NCBI GenBank assembly: GCA_018644745.1
Contig: JABGPX010000290.1
Location: 1-6,029 of the forward strand
From: Spirochaetales bacterium
GTDB taxonomy: Bacteria; Spirochaetota; Spirochaetia; ARS1246
Direction of reading: 5' to 3'
DNA: 6,029 nt
Position numbers and translations under genes: made by a program. Numbering within the stretch: position 1 is the first letter of the stretch; every line of letters starts with the position of its first letter. The notes below the pieces were generated by a model, which was given only the letters and a program-made list of their open reading frames with translations, was not told where the DNA came from and ran no database searches. This document shows, piece after piece, positions 1 through 5,229 of this stretch.

Positions 1-53
1 AAAAGCAGCATGGGAATTAGTATGAGTAACCTTCTAATGGTATAGGTCAACAT
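1..53 (-). CDS. ABC transporter permease, DppB/OppB type (5' end only)
   Basis: This is the first 17 codons of a gene that runs off the left edge. Read on the minus strand from the ATG at 53-51 it gives MLTYTIRRLLILIPMLL. A short polar start, a TIRR basic pair and then a run of Leu/Ile/Pro is the usual opening of the first transmembrane helix of DppB/OppB-type inner-membrane permeases (typically MxxYIxRRLLxxIPxLL). A good ribosome binding site, AAGGAG at 63-68, lies nine bases before the ATG. The gene follows the binding-protein gene, which is the normal order for this transporter class. It would form the channel with a second permease and two ATPases outside the window. Only the start is visible, so the family call rests on the motif and context. 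No frame problem is seen in the visible part. Confidence 0.8.
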   Translation of the reverse strand, partial: MLTYTIRRLLILIPMLL

Positions 54-62
54 GCAGCGGCT

Positions 63-68
63 CTCCTT
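63..68 (-). promoter_or_regulatory. Ribosome binding site of the permease gene
   Basis: On the minus strand this reads AAGGAG, nine bases before the ATG at 53. It supports the permease start even though only 17 codons are in the window. It lies just after the T-tract of the upstream terminator-like hairpin, so ribosome loading here depends on read-through of that hairpin or on an unseen promoter. Confidence 0.7.
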
Positions 69-76
69 AGATGAAG

Positions 77-117
77 AAAATAAAAATGGGATTGCGGCGG
101 CGGCGCCGCAATCCCAT
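77..117 (-). terminator. Rho-independent terminator or attenuator between binding protein and permease
   Basis: Positions 86-98 pair perfectly with 105-117 (13 base pairs, with a possible fourteenth between 99 and 104), leaving a GC-rich loop of 4-6 bases. On the minus strand the stem is followed at once by TTTTTATTTTC. This is a complete intrinsic terminator shape 34 bases after the stop codon of the binding protein. Because the permease begins only 24 bases further on with its own ribosome binding site, I infer a partial terminator. It would let the binding protein be made in excess over the membrane parts, as is common in binding-protein-dependent transport operons, and would also protect the 3' end of the upstream message. 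Confidence 0.85.
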
Positions 118-151
118 CATACACTGGTTGTGATGATCGAGTAATTTATAT

Positions 152-1810
152 CTATGGTTTGGGGTATTTCTGGAACCAGATCATCCTTGTGTAAGGAACA
201 TCAACAGTAGTAACCCGCATGTGGTCCATTTCCAATATCGCACTAACTTCGGCCGTGTTCTTGCCGAATGCGTAGTCAAGTCTACCGGCGCCGGCGTTCT
301 TAACCATATTGGGGTCGCTATCGAAGGTGGGGTAACATACTATCTGATCGATTTTGGCAACTCCGCCGTGGTAGTCTTCAAAAGGCACCATCTGAACGTA
401 GTCGTTCATCTTTACTTCGCCAACCTTAAAAGGACCGGAGCCGATGGGCATCTGCCAAAACGCGTTCGTCCCGAACTTCAGAGGATCAATTCCACCTAAG
501 TACTTCTCGGGAAGTATGGCAAACTGGGTAAACGCAAGCAGTACGTTGGGGTCCACTGTAGCGAGTTTGAAGGTAATGCTGTTACCGCTGGTAGTAATGC
601 CGGAAATTCCGCTGGCCTTGCCATCCACAAAGTCCTGCGCTCCCTCGAGGGAGAGGAAGGTGTTATGGATTAATGTGTCAAGGGTAGGGACATGAAGAGC
701 CAGTTCAATACTGAACGTTATGTCATCGACGGTAAGCGCCGATCCGTCATGCCAGGTGAGTCCGTTTTTTAGAGTAATATCAAGAGTCAGTCCATCAGCG
801 CTCAGATTGTAATCTTTGGCCATAAGACCGCGGGTCGGGACGAGAGAACCGTCAGCGGTGAGAAGACGGTCGAAAAGGACCTTGGTGTAGACACGGATGC
901 CCGGGTTGGCCCAGGGATCCTCGAATTTTTCGATAGGTCCGGCGTTGGAATTGAGAATCTTTTTGCCGTTGGAATCGGGCTCGACGGTCCAGTTTACAAT
1001 ACCCCAGTCGTAATTGTACTGAGGATTGCCGTACAATCCTCCGTTTCGGTTAACCCTTTTGCTCTCGAAGATAAACATAGGCTGATAGTAGAGCGGCAGC
1101 GTGGGTAGATTGTCGGTGAAATACTGTTCAATCTCGAAAAAGGCGGGCTTCTGCTTTTCCGGGTCGGGTGAAGCGTTGATTGCCGCAACCAGGTCTACAA
1201 CTTCCGGGACGATCGGAGTGTGAGACATTCCGGTTGCATAACCATTGTAGTAGGCCTGCAGTGCCAACGCCGCGTGGGCGCCGTAGGCGAGGTCGAAGTG
1301 AACAGCCGCGGGGCCGTTAACCAGATCATCAGGTTTCAAACTTAATTCGGTTGCTGTGTCGGTGGTCTGACGAAAATGCATCTTGATGCCGACATCCGCA
1401 AGATAGGCCTGAATGGCTGTCATGAGATCTACCGTCTGCTGATCGCCGTAGTAGTAGATCATTTCCAGATCTATACTGGAGTCCCAGTTCGCGGCCTTCA
1501 GCAATTCCCTGGCTTTGTCCGGGTCATATGCATAGGGTTCGAGTCCGGGTTTTTTCATGGAACCGTTAGGAATAATGCTGTCGGCAACAACTGCCATACC
1601 TTCGAGAATACTTTCGGCAATGGTATCCATATCAATCGCGTATGCAATTGCCTGGCGTACCCTTAAGTCCGACATCGGATTACTGTTGACCATACCGCCG
1701 TCACCAGCACCGCTCGTTGTCGTGGATTGCTCATCACCACCGCCGGCCCACAGGCTTACGGCAAGGGCGAACATTACACAGATAATCGCGAATCTTTTTA
1801 GATTCTTCAT
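152..1810 (-). CDS. Circularly permuted family 5 substrate-binding protein of an ABC transporter
   Basis: The 552-residue product is an exported solute-binding protein of family 5 (SBP_bac_5; peptide, nickel or oligosaccharide ligands). The start is the ATG at 1810, five bases after AGGAGA; an upstream in-frame ATG at 1861 would bury the signal peptide. Residues 1-22 form a signal peptide (KNLKR, hydrophobic core, then SLWA), followed by a Gly/Ser/Thr linker to about residue 41 with no lipobox Cys. Residues 42-276 match the normal C-terminal half: RVRQAIAYAID at 50-60, a YDPDKARELL segment, and a YDWGIVNW end. After a short linker, residues 285-552 match the normal N-terminal half: WHDGSALTVDDITFSI at 353-368, GSGPFKV at 457-463, DYHGG at 479-483 and RLDYAFG at 510-516. 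The halves are therefore in swapped order. The total length fits a complete protein, with no frameshift. The ligand is not predictable; neighbouring glycosidase-like and peptidase genes suggest a glycoside or peptide-like compound. It is expected in the periplasm. Confidence 0.92.
   Translation of the reverse strand: MKNLKRFAIICVMFALAVSLWAGGGDEQSTTTSGAGDGGMVNSNPMSDLRVRQAIAYAIDMDTIAESILEGMAVVADSIIPNGSMKKPGLEPYAYDPDKARELLKAANWDSSIDLEMIYYYGDQQTVDLMTAIQAYLADVGIKMHFRQTTDTATELSLKPDDLVNGPAAVHFDLAYGAHAALALQAYYNGYATGMSHTPIVPEVVDLVAAINASPDPEKQKPAFFEIEQYFTDNLPTLPLYYQPMFIFESKRVNRNGGLYGNPQYNYDWGIVNWTVEPDSNGKKILNSNAGPIEKFEDPWANPGIRVYTKVLFDRLLTADGSLVPTRGLMAKDYNLSADGLTLDITLKNGLTWHDGSALTVDDITFSIELALHVPTLDTLIHNTFLSLEGAQDFVDGKASGISGITTSGNSITFKLATVDPNVLLAFTQFAILPEKYLGGIDPLKFGTNAFWQMPIGSGPFKVGEVKMNDYVQMVPFEDYHGGVAKIDQIVCYPTFDSDPNMVKNAGAGRLDYAFGKNTAEVSAILEMDHMRVTTVDVPYTRMIWFQKYPKP
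155..958 (-). other. Canonical N-terminal half of the binding protein, here encoded second
   Basis: This segment encodes residues 285-552. It holds the blocks that normally follow the signal peptide: VLFDRLLTADGSLVPTRGL (usual 'YexL...dG...PgLA'), a DGLTLDITLKNGLTWHDG block, LTVDDITFSI, ILPEKYL, GSGPFKV, and a G-rich RLDYAFG stretch. It ends with YTRMIWFQKYPKP and a stop. In ordinary members this point leads straight into the D-x-RVRQA block, so the break falls exactly at that junction. Confidence 0.88.
983..1687 (-). other. Canonical C-terminal half of the binding protein, here encoded first
   Basis: This segment encodes residues 42-276 of the binding protein. It begins NSNPMSDLRVRQAIAYAID, the strongly conserved block that in ordinary family 5 proteins lies just past mid-chain. 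It continues through the IPNG, YDPDKARELLKAA and DVGIK motifs and ends in a PLYYQP and YDWGIVNW stretch typical of the true C-terminus of the family. Here it follows the signal peptide directly. Confidence 0.88.
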
Positions 1811-1815
1811 CTCGC

Positions 1816-1821
1816 TCTCCT
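1816..1821 (-). promoter_or_regulatory. Ribosome binding site fixing the binding-protein start
   Basis: On the minus strand this reads AGGAGA, five bases before the ATG at 1810. It decides the start in favour of the MKNLKRF signal peptide over the in-frame ATG at 1861, which lies inside a hairpin and has no such site at the right distance. Confidence 0.8.
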
Positions 1822-1844
1822 TTTTGGAAATGTGAATAAAATAT

Positions 1845-1862
1845 GATGGTTCACTGACCATC
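1845..1862 (-). promoter_or_regulatory. Inverted repeat GATGGT-N6-ACCATC in the leader of the binding-protein gene
   Basis: Six perfect base pairs flank a six-base spacer. On the minus strand it is followed by ATATTTTATTC and then by the ribosome binding site. It could be an operator for a DNA-binding regulator, an RNA hairpin that stabilises the message, or a weak terminator. The sequence alone does not separate these. It sits directly after a second hairpin with no gap. Confidence 0.45.
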
Positions 1863-1891
1863 GACCGGAAAGCCGCGAAAACGCGACGGTC
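1863..1891 (-). promoter_or_regulatory. GC-rich leader hairpin upstream of the binding-protein gene
   Basis: On the minus strand GACCG pairs with CGGTC (outer stem), and inside it CGCG-TTTT-CGCG forms a second short stem; an asymmetric internal loop (one base against six) separates them. It abuts the GATGGT inverted repeat. It lies downstream of the candidate promoter, so it would be transcribed as part of the 5' leader. A role in message stability or attenuation is inference. Confidence 0.45.
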
Positions 1892-1902
1892 CAGCTGTAT
1901 TT

Positions 1903-1931
1903 AGAATAGCAAACATCGAATAGGAATGCAA
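1903..1931 (-). promoter_or_regulatory. Candidate sigma-70-type promoter for the binding-protein gene
   Basis: On the minus strand TTGCAT (1926-1931) and TATTCT (1903-1908) are separated by exactly 17 bases, and TGC just before TATTCT makes an extended -10. Matches to consensus are moderate (3 of 6 and 4 of 6). It lies in the 149-base gap after the URO-D-like gene, the longest gap in the block, which is where an internal promoter for the abundant binding protein would be expected. Confidence 0.35.
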
Positions 1932-1959
1932 GAACAGCCGCCGAATTGGTATCCCGGCT

Positions 1960-3087
1960 CTAACCCTTGCCTGAAAAGCTCTCGCGAGCAGTGCGCAGCG
2001 CCCATTCATACCGGGCGAAGTCTACTTCATAGGGAACAGAGTGATCTGAGTGAAAAATATAGCCGCCTGTTCGTGCAACCGCGACCTTTCTCTTTATCTC
2101 TTTTTCAAGAACTTCTCTGGGACCGGATAAGGAAACCGCTGAGATATTTCCGTAAAATGCCAGATTTGTGCCGTATTTCTCCCTCAATTCCACGACATCG
2201 AGGCCGGCGGTAGCCTGCAGCGGATTCATGACCCGTACACCCGCATCTATAAGATCGGGAAAAACAGCATCGGCGTTTCCGCAGCAATGCATCCAGAAAT
2301 CAATGCCGTTCTCCGCGAGGAAATTTCCAAGTTTAACTACTGAAGGTTTGAATATAGTCCGCCATGAATCAGGTGAAAAAAGCATACCTTTTGTCTCTGC
2401 CAAGTCTTCAACCATGAAGAATCCATCAGGTTTCATGCCTTCGTCGAGCCCTCTGCGCATGACATCGATTGCGAGATTCATATGGTATTCCGCCATCTCC
2501 TGAACCCACTCAGGATCTAGGGCAGTATTCATGAGCTGCTGCTCATAACCGCAATGCCGCCAATTGGCCTCCCAGGGACCATATACCGCAAAAAGCATAT
2601 ATCTACCAGCGGCATACAGCTCTTTGAACTGCTCCGCGGCCTGGCTCCATGTCGGATAAGGAGCAAAATGCTCGAAATATGAAGCGCTGTCGATTCTTGC
2701 AGGCTCATTCGGATCTTCAGACAGCTGCCACCGATGTTTAAAAGAGTCCCAGGTTTCACGATCTGCGGTTTTATGATCAAAAAAGTGCACCGAGCCGGCC
2801 TTTCCGAGTTTCTTGGTTGCTGTATAACCCCACCGGTCGGTATAGGTGTAAAAAGGGTCATCTTTACTCAAAATTTTCTGCTCAAAACGGGGAGAACAGT
2901 CGAGATTCATAGCGCAGATATCCCAACCAAAGTAATCCTCCGGTGTTATGTCTTTAGGCATACCCTGGGTTCGCCACAGGTCCAGCGTATCAGGCCAAAG
3001 GCTTTCGTTACACGGCAGCTGATCCGGCTCCTGGAAATTTATCGCCGCTTTAATACGCTCTCTGGAACTCATCGTTTTTTCAGCCAT
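1960..3087 (-). CDS. Uroporphyrinogen decarboxylase-fold protein (MtaA/CmuA-like group)
   Basis: The 375-residue product has the TIM-barrel look of the URO-D superfamily, which includes HemE and the zinc-dependent corrinoid:coenzyme M methyltransferases. It opens SSRERIKAAINFQEPDQLP, the usual family start. At residues 225-250 an FMVEDLAETKGMLFSPDSW stretch matches the family's 'eDlg...g.l.sPe.wr' block. MHCCGN at 266-271 (H267, C268, C269) resembles the His-x-Cys zinc motif of the methyltransferases rather than HemE, and HSDHSVP at 346-352 matches the C-terminal block. It is probably not the haem enzyme. Methyl transfer is possible, but no corrinoid protein is seen in the window. No signal peptide is visible, so it should be cytoplasmic. 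The start is the ATG at 3087, after GGAGG; 16 bases separate it from the previous stop, so it is almost certainly co-transcribed with the 298-residue gene. A longer TTG start at 3114 is less likely. Confidence 0.85.
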   Translation of the reverse strand: MAEKTMSSRERIKAAINFQEPDQLPCNESLWPDTLDLWRTQGMPKDITPEDYFGWDICAMNLDCSPRFEQKILSKDDPFYTYTDRWGYTATKKLGKAGSVHFFDHKTADRETWDSFKHRWQLSEDPNEPARIDSASYFEHFAPYPTWSQAAEQFKELYAAGRYMLFAVYGPWEANWRHCGYEQQLMNTALDPEWVQEMAEYHMNLAIDVMRRGLDEGMKPDGFFMVEDLAETKGMLFSPDSWRTIFKPSVVKLGNFLAENGIDFWMHCCGNADAVFPDLIDAGVRVMNPLQATAGLDVVELREKYGTNLAFYGNISAVSLSGPREVLEKEIKRKVAVARTGGYIFHSDHSVPYEVDFARYEWALRTARESFSGKG

Positions 3088-3091
3088 GTTT

Positions 3092-3096
3092 CCTCC
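3092..3096 (-). promoter_or_regulatory. Ribosome binding site of the URO-D-like gene, close spacing
   Basis: GGAGG on the minus strand lies only four bases before the ATG at 3087, on the short side. The next in-frame ATG (3072) is 19 bases away, too far, and the TTG at 3114 would place this site inside the gene. The ATG at 3087 is therefore the best choice. Confidence 0.65.
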
Positions 3097-3103
3097 AATT
3101 CCT

Positions 3104-4000
3104 CTATCTGACAAACCACCGAATACCCAGCTGCCGATCTGTATCGGTGAATTTCAAGGTATACGGATCATATATGCGCTCTTTGCATTTCCCGTCGGTT
3201 CGCAGCACCACCCAGCCAAAGGCCCATTTGCCGCTCTCGTATTCGAGCGGAATCGCCGCCTGCACCTTCACCAGCGGATGGGTTTCCGCAATAAAGAGCT
3301 TCTTCTCCGTATAGTAGTATCCCCACCCCGTCTGTATAAAGACCTCGTGTGTCATTTCCTGCTGCGTTTCGCCCAAATCATGAAAAAATCCGGATATTCC
3401 CGCCTTTACTTCGCATCCATCGCGGAACGCGTCGTGCAAATCCTCGAGCGAACCGGATATCCGCCGTCCGAGAGCGTCGTGGTCATATATTTCCCGCCAG
3501 TTATCGCAGACACAATACTTAAATCGTTCAAAATCATATATAAAATTGCTGCTCGGCGCGTTTGTTTCAACATCCCATGCCGATAGTTCATGATACTTTG
3601 GCATATCCTCATGGGGCTCGACAGGCGATGATCCTTTCCCTCCTGCTGCAGGCTTTCCATCAAGGAAAGGCCTTGCTATAGCCTGCTGTCCATTTTGATT
3701 GTAAAGAAAAAATGACATCGAAGACCTTGGTCCGAAACCATCAGGTAAATCGACAGGCTGCCTCAAGGTCATAAAACCTGCAGCCCACTCTTTTTCGAGC
3801 AGGCAGGTTTCGCGGAACTCGGAAACTTCCTCAATAAGATCAGTATCATCAGATGCAGGATCGATGTGCTCATTGTGGCGAAATTCCGTATAAATACGTA
3901 GGTCCGCTCCGGCCTCCACAGCCCGGCAAAGAGATGCTGTACTGCCGGAAGTTACTTCCCGTTTACTATCAAGTTCCAACACGCTCTTCCATTGTGACAT
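3104..4000 (-). CDS. Conserved-looking protein of unknown function (298 residues)
   Basis: I do not recognise a named family. The start chosen is the ATG at 4000, eight bases after GAGGAG; a GTG at 4048 overlapping the previous stop would add 16 unlikely residues. There is no signal peptide or membrane segment, so it should be soluble and cytoplasmic. Residues 32-47 (GADLRIYTEFRHNEHI) and 94-115 (SMSFFLYNQNGQQAIARPFL and on) are dense in polar and aromatic residues and look like functional cores. The C-terminal half is rich in Trp and Tyr (GWGYYYTEKK, WAFGWVV), suggesting a beta-rich domain. Its gene lies 44 bases after the glycosidase-like gene and 16 bases before the URO-D-like gene, so it likely acts in the same pathway. 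Binding or modifying the imported ligand is one possibility, but nothing in the sequence proves a reaction. Confidence 0.8.
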   Translation of the reverse strand: MSQWKSVLELDSKREVTSGSTASLCRAVEAGADLRIYTEFRHNEHIDPASDDTDLIEEVSEFRETCLLEKEWAAGFMTLRQPVDLPDGFGPRSSMSFFLYNQNGQQAIARPFLDGKPAAGGKGSSPVEPHEDMPKYHELSAWDVETNAPSSNFIYDFERFKYCVCDNWREIYDHDALGRRISGSLEDLHDAFRDGCEVKAGISGFFHDLGETQQEMTHEVFIQTGWGYYYTEKKLFIAETHPLVKVQAAIPLEYESGKWAFGWVVLRTDGKCKERIYDPYTLKFTDTDRQLGIRWFVR

Positions 4001-4008
4001 AAATTCTG

Positions 4009-4014
4009 CTCCTC
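4009..4014 (-). promoter_or_regulatory. Ribosome binding site fixing the start of the unknown protein
   Basis: GAGGAG on the minus strand lies eight bases before the ATG at 4000. It favours this start over the GTG at 4048, whose only attraction is a GTGA overlap with the previous stop codon. Confidence 0.65.
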
Positions 4015-4044
4015 TATCCTGGCATTCCGGGTCCAGTTTTCCTC

Positions 4045-5229
4045 TCACAGCAGCCGATAGACATGGACGCCGTACGGCTCAAATTGATCTTCAATCGTGT
4101 TTTGCACTACGCCAATCGTGCGATCTTCGCCGATTACATCGGCTACGCTGCCGACATTTACCGGCAGCCGGATTGACACGTGCGCCGGGTCAAACGCGGT
4201 ATTCGCCGCGAACAAATACACTCCGTCATGGCAACACCGGGCGAGTATCCGCACTCCGTCCCAAATGGTGAATCCCAGATCGGTGTAGGAGACCTCTACA
4301 CGACCGGTGACTTGAGGAGAACACAGGGCGTTTTGAAGTAAGCTGAGTTCCGCAACGAGCTGTTTTGTATCCGCCCAGATCGCCCCGGAGGCAGGCGTCT
4401 TGTGCATGGCAAAAGCCAGGCCCGTGGCACCGGAGACAATGGCATCATACGCCATGAAACGCATTTGATCGAATGTCGGATAGATCACCTTCGATTCATC
4501 TACGCTTTGGCCCGAAAACTCGGGGTTGTGCGTGGGATTGAACCAATGCTCGTTGGCCATTGCCTGGATAAGCATCCACACCGGGCCGCTGGCGGCCACC
4601 GCGTTCATTTTGTCGGTATACTTGCCGACAGCGTGTATCGACTGATCAATACAATCGACCGTCTTGCCGTCGGTCCGCACGCCAATGTGGGCACGCGTAC
4701 CGGAAGCAATGACCGGATAAGGATTACACCCGACAATATCCAGGCAATTATTGAAAGACTTCAGGGTCTCCACGGTGTTCATGCAGCTGTGGGCCAGCCA
4801 GATTGGGTGGTTAGAATCCAATTCGCGAAGGCAGGCCGTGCCCCTGGCAAGGTCCTCGGGCTGTGTTTTCTGCCGGTCGCTGTGGTAGAGCATGGTAGGT
4901 TCATTATAGCTCTCGTAGCAGAGCAGGTTCGGATGGTCCCGCAGTATCGCTATCGCCTCCCGTAATTGTCCTTCATACTCCGGCGACTTGGTGAAATCCG
5001 CACGGTCGTAAAGGTAGGCCCAGAAGCGCATGCCCTCGGGCAAAGGCGGGATTTCCTCGGACTCTGAGCTCTCACTACCGAAGACCGCGAATCTGCATGC
5101 GTTGAAGCCGGCCTCATGCAGGAGTTCAGGTGTTCCGCCGACCGGCATATGGCGGGCACCAATGAGAAAGGAGGGCTTTCCATCCACATGCAAAATCCGT
5201 TCATCAGTTATCGTTACTCTTGTCGGCAT
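4045..5229 (-). CDS. Clan GH-A-like glycoside hydrolase, possibly with a changed nucleophile
   Basis: The 394-residue product looks like a cytoplasmic TIM-barrel glycosidase with a small C-terminal beta domain. It opens with DGKPSFLIGARHMPVGG, similar to the start of the barrel in GH2/GH5-type enzymes. CYESYNEP (104-111) carries the Asn-Glu-Pro triad that ends strand 4 in clan GH-A and supplies the acid/base Glu (E110). DIVGCNPYP (164-172) fits strand 6. GPVWMLIQA (215-223) fits strand 7, where a nucleophile Glu is expected but Gln222 is found. GATGLAFAM (267-275) fits strand 8. Residues from about 305 to the end (VYLFAANT..., FEPYGVHVYRL) form a beta domain. There is no signal peptide. The ATG at 5229 lies six bases after AAGGA, and the gene overlaps the peptidase gene by 16 bases, so the two are probably translationally coupled. 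The substrate is unknown; the exact GH family cannot be fixed by eye. Confidence 0.75.
   Translation of the reverse strand: MPTRVTITDERILHVDGKPSFLIGARHMPVGGTPELLHEAGFNACRFAVFGSESSESEEIPPLPEGMRFWAYLYDRADFTKSPEYEGQLREAIAILRDHPNLLCYESYNEPTMLYHSDRQKTQPEDLARGTACLRELDSNHPIWLAHSCMNTVETLKSFNNCLDIVGCNPYPVIASGTRAHIGVRTDGKTVDCIDQSIHAVGKYTDKMNAVAASGPVWMLIQAMANEHWFNPTHNPEFSGQSVDESKVIYPTFDQMRFMAYDAIVSGATGLAFAMHKTPASGAIWADTKQLVAELSLLQNALCSPQVTGRVEVSYTDLGFTIWDGVRILARCCHDGVYLFAANTAFDPAHVSIRLPVNVGSVADVIGEDRTIGVVQNTIEDQFEPYGVHVYRLL

Noticed and set aside
94..107. GGC triplet run as a microsatellite
   Set aside because: Only three or so units, and fully explained as the stem top and loop of the terminator hairpin.
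1811..1861. A 17-residue N-terminal extension of the binding protein from the ATG at 1861
   Set aside because: It would put a charged stretch ahead of the signal peptide and lies inside a hairpin; the ATG at 1810 has an AGGAGA five bases upstream.
3088..3114. TTG start for the URO-D-like protein
   Set aside because: It overlaps the previous gene, adds MSDRGIGGN before the usual family start, and places the GGAGG site inside the gene.
3086..3586. 166-codon open frame on the plus strand
   Set aside because: It is antisense to the unknown gene, shows no family motif, and no promoter was seen.
4001..4048. GTG start for the unknown protein, overlapping the previous stop as GTGA
   Set aside because: Translational coupling is possible, but GAGGAG eight bases before the ATG at 4000 is the better signal and the extra residues look non-coding.
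4402..4965. 187-codon open frame on the plus strand
   Set aside because: It lies wholly antisense to the glycosidase-like gene, has no recognisable motifs and reads as a shadow of GC-rich coding sequence.
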